The translations under genes and the position numbers were made by a program. Positions 1-8,496 of a stretch of DNA of 64,000 bases are shown in pieces; position 1 is the first letter of the stretch; each line of letters starts with the position of its first letter. The notes below the pieces were generated by a model, which did not search any database, was not told where the DNA came from, and saw nothing but the letters and a program-made list of their open reading frames with translations. The DNA lies in assembly GCF_034931125.1 (NCBI RefSeq), contig NZ_JAYGHM010000013.1:1-64000 (forward strand). The letters are read 5' to 3'. The DNA comes from Rivularia sp034931125. Its GTDB lineage: Bacteria > Cyanobacteriota > Cyanobacteriia > Cyanobacteriales > Nostocaceae.

Positions 1-1258
1 GATGCACCGATAATAAAATTACTTCATCCATATATTTGTGCATGAATTGAGTTATTCTATCGGGTTTTCCGCCTACAGTAGTTTCCCATCGACAATCATC
101 ACTTGTTGCCATTAACCACGGAGTTTTTAACATCTCAGCTAATTTTTGTTGAAAATATCGAGTCAATCCTTTTGCTTCAAATTGAGAATCCTTAAATTGC
201 TTATGCAAACATTTCTGTAGAATTAAAGCGCTTAAAGCCGCAGTTGTCATTCCTTGTGCATATACAGGATTAAAAGCGCAAACTGCATCCCCAATAATTA
301 TTAAACTGGATGGTAAACGCGCTAATTTGTCATAATGATGCCAGCAATTTTCTGTACGGCGATAACTGTAAACTTTAGAAATAGGTTTAGCATCTTTAAT
401 CGCATCATAAATGGCCGAATTACGTAGATTACGCGCACACTCCAAAAAACCGTTATTATCAGTAGGTGGATAGTCTTTAGCGATACCTGCCAAAGTTATA
501 GCCCAACGATTGCCTTCTACAGGTACCAATACTCCCCCATGCTTTTTATGAGGAGGTTTGTAAAAAACTGCGATCGCTTTCCAATCTATTTCTAAATCTT
601 GAGGAGGTTCATACCAACAGGTACTATATCCTAAAAACGAATTAATCACAGTTTTTTCCGGTAATTGATATCCCATCGACTTTAACCAATTAGATACTTG
701 AGAATTACGTCCAGAAGCATCCACAACAAAATCTGCAATTAATTCTTCTTTATGCTCATAGGAATTACAAACCTTCACTCCCGTGACTTGAGAATTTTGA
801 CTATTACTTAATAATCCCTCCACTTGAGTTTTGTCCTGAAACTTAATATTTTCAAAACCTAAAAGACGACGACGCACCAACCATTCTAAAAATGCCCGAC
901 TAGCACTATGAGTAATTAAATCTGAGGCAATGCGCGGATGCCAACCCCAATAACTAAACATTGCATATTCCTTAGTCCAATTTATTTTAGGCGCACCAGC
1001 TTCACTTAATTCTGCATCTATCCCAGGGAATAGTTCTTCTAGAATTCTGTGTCCTTGAGCAAGCATTATATGAGCATGATTTGCTTGGGGAACACCCATA
1101 CGAGTTTGCGGTAGAGAAGGTAAAGTATCGCGCTCTACTACAATAACTCGACCAAAATAATCTGCTAAAACCCTTGCACTAAGAAGTCCAGCCATGCTGC
1201 CACCGATAACTATAGCAGTATAATTATTAGTGTTGTGTTGCGATAGTGATGAGCGCAT
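1..1258 (-). CDS. FAD-dependent monooxygenase/oxidoreductase (3' end outside window)
   Basis: Reading leftward from an ATG at 1258, the frame stays open to the window edge (about 419 codons), so the C-terminus is missing. The N-terminus (residues about 14-45) is a Rossmann FAD-binding fold: a GGSMAGL dinucleotide loop and a VVERD strand end. Near residue 300 there is a second flavin motif, IIIGDAVCAFNPVYAQGM, typical of the FAD_binding_3/aromatic hydroxylase class. This resembles group A flavin monooxygenases related to halogenases and squalene epoxidases. The substrate cannot be told from the sequence. No signal peptide or membrane segment is evident. It runs divergently from the molybdopterin oxidoreductase at 1508, with about 250 bases between them. 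Confidence 0.8.
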   Translation of the reverse strand, partial: MRSSLSQHNTNNYTAIVIGGSMAGLLSARVLADYFGRVIVVERDTLPSLPQTRMGVPQANHAHIMLAQGHRILEELFPGIDAELSEAGAPKINWTKEYAMFSYWGWHPRIASDLITHSASRAFLEWLVRRRLLGFENIKFQDKTQVEGLLSNSQNSQVTGVKVCNSYEHKEELIADFVVDASGRNSQVSNWLKSMGYQLPEKTVINSFLGYSTCWYEPPQDLEIDWKAIAVFYKPPHKKHGGVLVPVEGNRWAITLAGIAKDYPPTDNNGFLECARNLRNSAIYDAIKDAKPISKVYSYRRTENCWHHYDKLARLPSSLIIIGDAVCAFNPVYAQGMTTAALSALILQKCLHKQFKDSQFEAKGLTRYFQQKLAEMLKTPWLMATSDDCRWETTVGGKPDRITQFMHKYMDEVILLSVH

Positions 1259-1507
1259 ATTAATTTATTAACCGATTTTGTAACACTTACAATTTTATCT
1301 TTGTGATAATCTCTCGGTTTTAGAGAATTTTATCAAAATGAAGCTACAGATAGTGCTTTTTTATTCTTCCGGCAGCAAATCTTAATACCATTGTTAAAAT
1401 CAATAAAATTGCAAAAGGTAAAGCGAAAAAATTTGATTTATAAGGATAATATGTTTTTCAACGCAAAGTAACACAGAGTTTTTAAATTTATATATTGAGT
1501 AACAAAG

Positions 1508-2230
1508 ATGAATTTTTCTCACAACCCAAATTTACATATTACACGCCGTAAATTATTGCAAATTTCTGGTTTATCCAGCATCAGTTTACTTTTGGGTGGC
1601 TGCGGTAGTCCCCTATTTGAAGACGTGGTGGGTACGCTTTCCGAGCCGCTCAATCAAAAATTTCAAGCTTTATTATTAAAACCGCAAACGCTGGTACCGG
1701 AATTTTCTCCGAATCAAATAGAACCGGAAGCTTTGATTGTTAATACATATAGATTTACCCCAAATATCGACCAAGAAAAATATCGTTTAATTATTGATGG
1801 TGAGGTGGAAAATCCCTTAACTTTGAGCATGGAAGATATTAAAAACTTGCCGTTAACCTCTACAATTATTCGTCACGTATGTGTCGAAGGATGGGCTGCA
1901 ATTGTGCAATGGGGTGGTATTCCTTTGCGGGAACTTGTGGCGATCGCACAACCCAAATCAACTGTTAAATATGCTTATTTCCTATCTGCCGATGGTTATT
2001 ATTCTAGTTGGGACATCGCTTCAGCTTTACATCCACAAACATTGTTAGCTTATCAAAAAAACGGCGAATCTTTACCAGTTGACAACGGTGCGCCTTTACG
2101 CTTATCTTCCCCAATTAAACTTGGTTACAAACAAAGTAAATGGGTAACAAGAGTCACTTTAGTTAGTAATTTATTGCCCCGTCAAGGCTATTGGGAAGAC
2201 CAAGGTTATGAATGGTTTGCGGGATTGTAA
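1508..2230 (+). CDS. Tat-exported molybdopterin-dependent oxidoreductase (sulfite oxidase/MsrP-like)
   Basis: This 240-residue protein starts with a twin-arginine signal (TRRKLLQISG, residues 13-22) followed by a hydrophobic stretch and LLGGCG, so it is probably exported folded and possibly lipid-anchored. The body matches the sulfite-oxidase molybdopterin domain: the segment RLIIDGEVENP and the HVCVEGW motif, whose cysteine is the expected molybdenum ligand, followed by WGGIPLREL. It is short, lacking a dimerisation domain, as in MsrP/YedY-type enzymes. MsrP repairs methionine sulfoxide in the periplasm, but that activity is only inferred here. No MsrQ-like heme partner lies next to it, although a DUF4079 membrane protein is encoded at 13.6-14.4 kb. 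Confidence 0.82.
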   Translation: MNFSHNPNLHITRRKLLQISGLSSISLLLGGCGSPLFEDVVGTLSEPLNQKFQALLLKPQTLVPEFSPNQIEPEALIVNTYRFTPNIDQEKYRLIIDGEVENPLTLSMEDIKNLPLTSTIIRHVCVEGWAAIVQWGGIPLRELVAIAQPKSTVKYAYFLSADGYYSSWDIASALHPQTLLAYQKNGESLPVDNGAPLRLSSPIKLGYKQSKWVTRVTLVSNLLPRQGYWEDQGYEWFAGL

Positions 2231-2394
2231 ATACTAAACAGGGTAATATCACCGATACAAATTTAGGACTAGTAATTGTAAAACTGTATATAGATATGTA
2301 CCAGAGTAAAATTACGATTTCCAAAAAAAATGGGGAAATTAAAAATTTTACATTTATTTGGCACAGATCAAGTATTTACAACTAGAGATAAATC

Positions 2395-3606
2395 ATGACT
2401 AAGATTTTAGTAATCGAAGATGAAGAATCAGTACGCGAAAATATTTTAGATTTATTGGAAGCGGAAGATTTTGAAGCCATTGCTGCTCCCAACGGTAGAT
2501 TAGGAGTTGATTTAGCAATTAATGAGTCACCAGATTTGATTTTGTGCGATTTGATGATGCCAGAAATCAACGGCTTTGCTGTTTTAGCCCTATTACGCGA
2601 TAAATTTAGCACTTCTGCTATTCCATTTATCTTTTTAACTGCCCGCTCTGCAAAAGAAGATTTACGTCAAGGAATGGAATTAGGTGCTGATGATTATCTA
2701 ACTAAGCCATTTACACGGGGAGAATTGTTAACTGCAATTTCTACCAGATTACAACGACAAGCGGCAATTATCAAAAATCCTGTTCCGTATGCAGAAGTGA
2801 AAGCATACCCGAAGGAAATGCGAATTATAGAAAATACTTTACGTCGTACTATCGAAGAAGGTAAATTTCGTGAATTTCAAACTTATTATCAACCTATTGT
2901 TAATATCAAATCTGGTGCGATGATTGCAGTTGAAAGTTTGATACGTTGGTGGAGTTCCAAGTTGGGTTTAGTTTCCCCTGCGGAGTTGATTCCTTTAGCG
3001 GAATCTACGGGTTTAATTATACCTTTAAGCGATTGGATCTTAGAAAGTGTTTGTAAACAAACACGGACTTGGTTAGATAATGGTTTAGATGCTTTACCAA
3101 ACTGCGTCAATATATCCGCAAGTCAATATACTCAACCTAATTTCGTTGAAAAAGTTTCAAATTTACTATCAACTTATAATTTAGCACCACACTACTTAGA
3201 ATTAGAATTTGCTGAAACCACAATGATGCAGGATATAAATAAAACTATTGATATCTTCCAACAATTAAAATCATTAGGTGTCAAAATTGCAATGGATGAT
3301 TTTGGTACTGGTAGTTCGTCTTTAATTTATTTGAAACAAATACCGTTAGATATTCTCAAAATCGACAACTATTTTATACATAATGTCTCTGAAGATGGTC
3401 AGAAGTTAGCAATCACTAAATCTTTAATTCAAATGGGACAAAATCTCAATTTGAAGGTTGTCGCAGAGGGAGTAGAAACCGTTAGCGAACTCAAGATTTT
3501 GCGCGATCTTAGATGCGATGCGATGCAAGGTTTTCTGTTTACTCAACCTCTACCAAGTTCTGATTTTGAACAAATGTTAGCCAGTAAGCAAAGGTTGCAT
3601 ATTTAA
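2395..3606 (+). CDS. Response regulator with EAL (c-di-GMP phosphodiesterase) output domain
   Basis: 403 residues. The receiver domain (1-120) has the acidic pocket E8/D9, phospho-acceptor D52 in LILCDLMMP, and K104 in YLTKPF. The EAL domain spans about 150-398. Its signature is AVESLIRWW, so the usual EAL reads ESL, but other catalytic positions look kept: NIS, the LELEFAE glutamate, MDDFGTG, LKID, AEGVET and the MQGF glutamine. It probably hydrolyses cyclic di-GMP under control of an unseen histidine kinase; none is encoded nearby. The ATG at 2395 is preceded by AGAGAT. A 76-residue frame on the opposite strand is a shadow. The 100 bases after the stop hold no gene. Confidence 0.88.
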   Translation: MTKILVIEDEESVRENILDLLEAEDFEAIAAPNGRLGVDLAINESPDLILCDLMMPEINGFAVLALLRDKFSTSAIPFIFLTARSAKEDLRQGMELGADDYLTKPFTRGELLTAISTRLQRQAAIIKNPVPYAEVKAYPKEMRIIENTLRRTIEEGKFREFQTYYQPIVNIKSGAMIAVESLIRWWSSKLGLVSPAELIPLAESTGLIIPLSDWILESVCKQTRTWLDNGLDALPNCVNISASQYTQPNFVEKVSNLLSTYNLAPHYLELEFAETTMMQDINKTIDIFQQLKSLGVKIAMDDFGTGSSSLIYLKQIPLDILKIDNYFIHNVSEDGQKLAITKSLIQMGQNLNLKVVAEGVETVSELKILRDLRCDAMQGFLFTQPLPSSDFEQMLASKQRLHI

Positions 3607-3754
3607 GCTCAAATTCTTTAATTTTTTTATCCTTTTAGGGTGCTAACTCCCAACCAAACCAGTTAATAATCATCAGTTTTTTAAGAATATTTTTAAAACC
3701 TATATGTTAAGTTAGATCGCAACAAAGCTCAAACTTGCGAAAATAATTACACAC

Positions 3755-3782
3755 AAAAATCCCCCAGTATCGCTACCGGGGG
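3755..3782 (-). terminator. Rho-independent terminator downstream of clpC
   Basis: Read on the minus strand: CCCCC, one mismatch, GTA, loop, TAC, one mismatch, GGGGG, followed by ATTTTTG. This is a strong GC stem with a U-tract in clpC's direction, about 185 bases after the clpC stop. A second hairpin (GAACGGG ... CCCGTTC, 3865-3885) lies between them in the presumed clpC 3' UTR. Confidence 0.75.
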
Positions 3783-3967
3783 TTAAAAGAGTTGTTACCA
3801 TTTCATACAACGTTTGCCTTTTGATATTCTCTACATTCCCCTGCGTATATCTACTTCCTTCCCGGAACGGGCTTAAAACCCGTTCATTGAGAAGATAAGA
3901 GTAGATTTGCGTTTGAAAAAGGGGCGTTATCCGAATGCTACCACCAAAATAGGTCTTGGTATAACTT

Positions 3968-6421
3968 TTAGCTGACATTTGCCAACTCTAATGCGGTTTT
4001 TTCGGTTTTAACAACTCTGACTTTACCATCGTCGTCAACGTCTACAACCGCTGTATCACCTTGGGTAATTTGACCTGAGAGCATTGCTTCTGCTAGGGAA
4101 TCTTCTAAAAGATTCATGATTGCTCTACGTAATGGTCTAGCACCGTAGCTGGGGTTGTATCCTTGCTGCACTACTAGATCTTTGAAGCTTTCGCTCATTT
4201 GCAAGCTAATTTCTTTCTCAGCTAAGCGACTAGTAACTTCTTTGAGCAAGATTTCGGCGATTTCTTTGATCTCATCTTTCTTAAGCTGCGTAAAGACGAT
4301 AATTTCATCAAGACGGTTAAGGAACTCCGGACGGAAGTAGTTTTTGAGTTCTTCGTTAACCAGCGTTTTGATGCGATTGTAGTTAGCTTCTGCTTCGTTT
4401 TCTAGATCGAAGCCTAAACCACCACCACCTTTTTCAATAACTCGCGAGCCAATATTAGAAGTCAAGATAATCAAAGTATTCTTGAAGTCTACTTTGCGAC
4501 CTTTAGCATCGGTCAGATGACCGTCATCCAACATTTGCAGCAGCATATTGAAAATATCGGGGTGCGCTTTTTCGATTTCGTCGAAAAGTATTACCGTATA
4601 AGGCTTGCGACGCACAGCTTCGGTTAATTGTCCGCCTTCATCGTATCCGACAAAACCTGGAGGTGAACCAATCAGTTTGCTAACGGTGTGACGTTCCATG
4701 TATTCGGACATATCCAAGCGAATCATTGATTCTTCAGAACCGAAGAAGTAGGAAGCCAAGGATTTCGCTAATTCTGTTTTACCAACTCCCGTAGGACCGG
4801 AGAAAATAAAGCTGGCAATCGGACGGTTGGGATTCTTTAAACCAACACGAGCGCGACGAATTGCTTTTGATACTGCGGTTACTGCTTGCTCTTGTCCGAT
4901 CAACCTTTGGTGAAGGGTATCTTCTAAATGCAGCAATACCTCAGACTCGGATTCGGTGAGTTTATTAACAGGTACACCAGTCCAAGAAGAGACGATTTGA
5001 GCAATATCTTCTTCGTCAACTACAGGTCTATTGACAGCAACGCCTGCTTGTGCTTCTTGTAGCTGTACTTCTAGCTCTAACTCTTTGTCACGGAGTTCGG
5101 CAGCTCTGTCAAAATCCTGCAATTTAACCGCTTCGTTTTTCTGCTTGGCAGCTGCCACAATTTGGCGTTTCAAGTCCCGATGCTCTGAAATCATCGAGTT
5201 ACGCAAACGCACTCTTGAACCAGCTTCATCTATCAAATCGATCGCCTTATCTGGTAAAAAGCGATCTGAGATGTAGCGATCGGCAAGCTCAGCGGCTGCA
5301 ACCAATGCATCATCGGATATGGTTAAGTTGTGATGCTGTTCGTAAGCACCGCGCAAACCCTGTAAAATTTCCACAGTTTCTGGTACAGAAGGTTCGCCAA
5401 TCTTGATTGGCTGGAAACGGCGTTCTAAAGCCGCGTCGCGCTCGATGTGCTTGCGGTATTCATCTAATGTGGTCGCTCCAATGCACTGAAGTTCGCCTCT
5501 AGCTAATGCTGGCTTGAGAATATTAGCGGCATCCATACCACCTTCCATTCCACCTGCACCGACTAAAGTATGAATTTCATCGATCACAATGATGATATTT
5601 CCCGCAGAACGGATTTCCTCAATGATTTTCTTGATGCGTTCTTCAAAATCACCACGGAAACGAGTACCCGCGACTATTGAACCCATATCAAGACTGATAA
5701 CTTGCTTGTCCTGCAAGATATCGGGTACATCCTGATTAAAAATTCGTTGCGCTAAACCTTCGGCGATCGCAGTTTTACCAACTCCAGGTTCGCCAATTAA
5801 TACGGGGTTATTTTTAGTACGTCGTCCCAGAACTTGAACGGTACGCTCAATTTCTTTCTCGCGACCAATTACGGGGTCTAATTTACCTTCGGCAGCTAAT
5901 CTAGTGAGATTTCTACCAAATTCTTCTAAAGTTGTCGATTGATTGCGTCTGGTACTACCGCCACCCATGCCAGCACCAACAGATGCAACTTCACCCAAAC
6001 GGCGAATCACAGCAGTACGCAGCTGCTTCAAATCGACATCTAAATTTTGCAGTACTTTAGCCGCAACACCTTCGCCAGCTTCAGTTAAACCTAAAAGTAA
6101 GTGTTCCGTACCAATATAATTATGTCCTAGTGAACGAGCTTCCTTAAAAGACTGCTCGAATAGAGTTTTAACTTTAGGAGTAAAAGGAATTTCTGGTGGA
6201 ACGAAACCAGAACCTCTGCCAATAATTTTTTCGACTTCGCGGCGTGCATCTCTGAGAGTCACACCCATATCCGTCAGCACTTTAGCAGCAACACCCGTTT
6301 CTTCTCCCAGCAACCCCAAGAGAATTTGTTCCGTGCCTACGAAATTGTGTCCCAGACGACGTGCCTCCTCCTGGGCGAGCATCACTACTTTAATTGCTTC
6401 GGAAGTAAAGTGTTCAAACAT
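3968..6421 (-). CDS. clpC: ATP-dependent Clp protease ATP-binding subunit ClpC (HSP100 chaperone)
   Basis: 817 residues, normal for ClpC. Order: two Clp_N repeats (1-145) that bind adaptors and substrates; first AAA+ module with Walker A GEPGVGKT (210-217) and Walker B VIDE (279-282); a UVR-type middle segment (about 425-460); second AAA+ module with Walker A GPTGVGKT (542-549) and DEIE (614-617); and a GLGF loop (668-671) at the place where ClpC docks onto ClpP. It unfolds proteins for ClpP/ClpR in the cytosol and is essential in cyanobacteria studied so far. The gene is monocistronic, ending at a hairpin terminator. Its upstream region quickly becomes a G-rich tandem repeat. Confidence 0.97.
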   Translation of the reverse strand: MFEHFTSEAIKVVMLAQEEARRLGHNFVGTEQILLGLLGEETGVAAKVLTDMGVTLRDARREVEKIIGRGSGFVPPEIPFTPKVKTLFEQSFKEARSLGHNYIGTEHLLLGLTEAGEGVAAKVLQNLDVDLKQLRTAVIRRLGEVASVGAGMGGGSTRRNQSTTLEEFGRNLTRLAAEGKLDPVIGREKEIERTVQVLGRRTKNNPVLIGEPGVGKTAIAEGLAQRIFNQDVPDILQDKQVISLDMGSIVAGTRFRGDFEERIKKIIEEIRSAGNIIIVIDEIHTLVGAGGMEGGMDAANILKPALARGELQCIGATTLDEYRKHIERDAALERRFQPIKIGEPSVPETVEILQGLRGAYEQHHNLTISDDALVAAAELADRYISDRFLPDKAIDLIDEAGSRVRLRNSMISEHRDLKRQIVAAAKQKNEAVKLQDFDRAAELRDKELELEVQLQEAQAGVAVNRPVVDEEDIAQIVSSWTGVPVNKLTESESEVLLHLEDTLHQRLIGQEQAVTAVSKAIRRARVGLKNPNRPIASFIFSGPTGVGKTELAKSLASYFFGSEESMIRLDMSEYMERHTVSKLIGSPPGFVGYDEGGQLTEAVRRKPYTVILFDEIEKAHPDIFNMLLQMLDDGHLTDAKGRKVDFKNTLIILTSNIGSRVIEKGGGGLGFDLENEAEANYNRIKTLVNEELKNYFRPEFLNRLDEIIVFTQLKKDEIKEIAEILLKEVTSRLAEKEISLQMSESFKDLVVQQGYNPSYGARPLRRAIMNLLEDSLAEAMLSGQITQGDTAVVDVDDDGKVRVVKTEKTALELANVS

Positions 6422-6585
6422 AATGGGTTCTTGCTTCCTCGCTGAACGGTTAACAGTGAAATCAAATTCACTTTTTTTCTGAACATTTGTCTACTTTTCT
6501 TAAGGATAATGTATCTTTATTTAACATTCACTGGCAGTGAGGAGAGCCGTAAGCTGTAGGGTGTAGTTGCCGTCCGTTTTAAGGG

Positions 6586-6836
6586 ATGGGGAGATTTGAG
6601 GATGGGGAGATTAGGATATGGGGAGATTGGGGGATGGGGAGATTGGGGGATGGGGAGATTGGGGGATGGGGAGNNNNNNNNNNNNNNNNNNNNNNNNNGG
6701 GAGATTAGGATATGGGGAGATTGGGGGATGGGGAGATTGGGGGATGGGGAGATTGGGGGATGGGGAGATTGGGGGATGGGGAGATTGGGGGATGGGGAGA
6801 TTGGGGGATGGGGAGATGGGGGGACAAGGGGACGGG
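6586..6836 (+). repeat. 16-bp G-rich tandem repeat with assembly gap (N 6674-6698)
   Basis: Around 15 copies of the unit GGGGAGATTGGGGGAT, some with AGGATATG variants, run from the clpC upstream region toward the YkgJ-type gene. A block of 25 N interrupts the array, so its true length is unknown. The unit is 16 bases, not a multiple of three, and has runs of four to five G that could fold into G-quadruplexes. Long open frames over this region are repeat artefacts. Confidence 0.9.
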
Positions 6837-6867
6837 GAGACAAGGGTTATTAATGATATTTATTTTT

Positions 6868-6936
6868 TAACCTTTAACCTTTGACCTTTGACCTTTGACC
6901 TTTGACCTTTGACCTTTGACCTTTAACCTTTGACCA
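6868..6936 (+). repeat. TTTGACC/TTTAACC heptanucleotide tandem repeat
   Basis: About ten consecutive 7-base units (CTTTGAC, with CTTTAAC variants) just downstream of the YkgJ-type gene. The same heptad occurs at 8155-8212 (as its complement), 41260-41290 and 52927-52946. Such short tandemly repeated repetitive sequences are typical of heterocystous cyanobacteria. Confidence 0.9.
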
Positions 6937-6944
6937 ATACCAAT

Positions 6945-7295
6945 TCATATCCCAATAGCTTTATCGAATCGCAACATTTCCAAACTGCGATCGCCATATA
7001 TTGATTCTATCTGCTCGTGACAGCATTCGATAGCAAAATCGTTTAATTCTTCAGGTTCAATCCCAAATAAATCTTTAAATACTTCTGGTTCTACACGGCA
7101 AAAACGCGGACGCTCAGTATAAATGCTGCATTCTCTATGACTTTTGTCGTAATTTATGCACCATCCATCTTCACCCACCATACTGAGATATTCTTCTAGC
7201 TCCTGCGATGATAAATATTCTTCTAAGTCGGGACGTTCTGCTGGGTCAAGGTAGCAGCAGGCCCCACATTGCTTTACACATTGCCAAGTTGCCAT
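6945..7295 (-). CDS. YkgJ-family cysteine cluster protein
   Basis: 116 residues with the family's CxxCxxCC start (residues 6-14, CVKQCGACC), then C47, C57, C66 and a CC pair near residue 91. The family is predicted to chelate zinc or to bind an iron-sulfur cluster. The reaction is unknown. It is a common small cyanobacterial protein, usually soluble. No operon partner: clpC lies about 520 bases downstream of its transcription direction's opposite side, separated by repeats. The ATG at 7295 is the only reasonable start. Confidence 0.82.
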   Translation of the reverse strand: MATWQCVKQCGACCYLDPAERPDLEEYLSSQELEEYLSMVGEDGWCINYDKSHRECSIYTERPRFCRVEPEVFKDLFGIEPEELNDFAIECCHEQIESIYGDRSLEMLRFDKAIGI

Positions 7296-7551
7296 TGTTG
7301 ATATTATTGTTTTAGTAATAAATAGTATGCGAATGAAATTACGAATTATCTACGGTGCTTGCTCTGCTTGCTTAAATTATTACTTACCCTGAGATTTTCA
7401 AATCAATTTTATTCTTTTAGTTTTTTTATGTCTTTTTCTATAATTTTGTTAAGTAAATTAAAATTAAGCGCTAATTGCCAGATATGATCTATATCCAAGA
7501 GAGATTTTTCTTTTTATTCATTATTTTTTTAAGACAATTAGGAGGTAATTA

Positions 7552-7671
7552 ATGGAAGCTTTAGCAAATGTCAATTGGGAAGTTATTTTTCAGCTAACTT
7601 CTGTAGCACTGATCATGTTAGCTGGACCTGCGGTAATTTTCGTATTAGCATTTCGCGGTGGCGATATGTAA
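7552..7671 (+). CDS. psb30: Photosystem II protein Psb30 (Ycf12)
   Basis: A 39-residue frame, MEALANVNWEV followed by one hydrophobic helix with LAGPAVIFVLAF and ending RGGDM. The NxNxEVIxQLT start, GPxVIFxLA core and RGG tail match Psb30/Ycf12, a single-helix thylakoid subunit at the edge of photosystem II near PsbE/PsbF and PsbJ that stabilises the complex. A strong AGGAGGT ribosome-binding site lies 5 bases before the ATG. A hairpin terminator follows the stop, so the gene is monocistronic. It is short enough to be missed by size filters. Confidence 0.85.
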   Translation: MEALANVNWEVIFQLTSVALIMLAGPAVIFVLAFRGGDM

Positions 7672-7684
7672 TGCGTTTGTCTTG

Positions 7685-7725
7685 AGTTAGGAGTTAGAAT
7701 TATAGCTCCTAACTTTAATTATTAT
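7685..7725 (+). terminator. Terminator of psb30
   Basis: A 9-bp stem, AGTTAGGAG / CTCCTAACT (7685-7693 and 7706-7714), is followed by TTAATTATTATT. It lies 14 bases after the psb30 stop on the same strand. Confidence 0.6.
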
Positions 7726-7838
7726 TAAAAAATGATGATTAAAATGTATTTTTTTCGATTTAAGTTAGGGAATAAGAAGTAGGAGTAGGAAAGAAGCTTG
7801 GAATGCTGCACTAACAGCACTCTGCTTTTACGTCCTAT

Positions 7839-8132
7839 TTATTTATGATTAAAATTTATCCAGTCAATTAGAGGTCTTACAGTCCCAGGTATTAAACTTT
7901 CGCTTACAGTCACTTCGTGCTGTTTATCTTTATCTTCTACGGTAATTGTATATTCAAAGCGATCGCGATTGTTAGAGTCACCGGCTATATATGCGGGTAA
8001 ATTAAAGAAATTTGCACATTCTAATAGCATCGGCAATTGTTCGGCTTGATTTTGCGGTATTTTCGCTGTATCAATCGTTATCACTTTACTTATTCCAGCA
8101 AAACCGCCGCTACGCTCTAAGGTTATTAACAT
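7839..8132 (-). CDS. Emfourin-type inhibitor of M4 metalloproteases
   Basis: 97 residues starting MLITLERSGGFAGI, with an ERSGGFAG strand-turn typical of the emfourin (M4in) family. Emfourin was described as a specific protein inhibitor of protealysin, and its genes usually sit beside protealysin-like protease genes. Here the protease lies about 365 bases upstream on the same strand. It has no signal peptide, like its partner, which fits an intracellular pair. The inhibitory role follows from family and context, not from any residue that I can test. The spacing is filled with tandem repeats, so it is unclear whether both genes share a transcript. Confidence 0.78.
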   Translation of the reverse strand: MLITLERSGGFAGISKVITIDTAKIPQNQAEQLPMLLECANFFNLPAYIAGDSNNRDRFEYTITVEDKDKQHEVTVSESLIPGTVRPLIDWINFNHK

Positions 8133-8154
8133 TGTAATTGGGAATAGGGCATAG

Positions 8155-8212
8155 GTTAAAGGTTAAAGGCCAAAGGTCAAAGGTCAAAGGTTAAAGGTCA
8201 AAGGTCAAAGGT
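8155..8212 (-). repeat. Heptanucleotide repeat (GGTCAAA/GGTTAAA)
   Basis: About eight copies of the complement of the TTTGACC heptad, starting about 20 bases upstream of the emfourin-type ATG. They are followed by ACTCCTA heptads (8214-8233). Confidence 0.85.
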
Positions 8213-8327
8213 TAACTCCTAACTCCTAACTCTAGCCCTGTCAAGGTGGCTGAACATATCCTGGAAGCCCTGAGAAAACGTTGATTTTCAATTATGATTG
8301 CTTTTTTGATTTTCCTTTATGACTCAT

Positions 8328-8360
8328 TTTTTATCAAGAATCTCAGTTTATTGATAAAAA
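8328..8360 (-). terminator. Possible A/T-rich hairpin between protease and inhibitor genes
   Basis: TTTTTATCAA and TTGATAAAAA form a 10-bp stem with a 13-base loop. It lies downstream of the M4 protease on its strand and could attenuate readthrough into the inhibitor gene. It is weak because it has no GC core. Confidence 0.35.
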
Positions 8361-8456
8361 GCTTGAGAAAAAGATGAGATTCAATACGAGCATTAATGCT
8401 CTAATTTAGCTCTCTTTCTTATCTTTAGCGTTTTTAAGTCTACTTCAATGCCACCT

Positions 8457-8494
8457 ACTCCTAACTCCTAACTCCTAACTCCTAACTCCTAACT
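8457..8494 (-). repeat. ACTCCTA heptanucleotide tandem repeat
   Basis: Five consecutive CTAACTC units end directly at the stop codon of the M4 protease gene. The same heptad is seen at 8214-8233 and around 28140. Confidence 0.85.
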
Positions 8495-8496
8495 AC

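Noticed and set aside
3712..3978. 88-codon minus-strand frame downstream of clpC
   Set aside because: It overlaps the clpC end, runs through the terminator hairpin and has no family-like features; it is the clpC 3' UTR.
6517..6884. Open frames over the G-rich array
   Set aside because: Made by translation of a tandem repeat and an N block; low complexity, both strands open.
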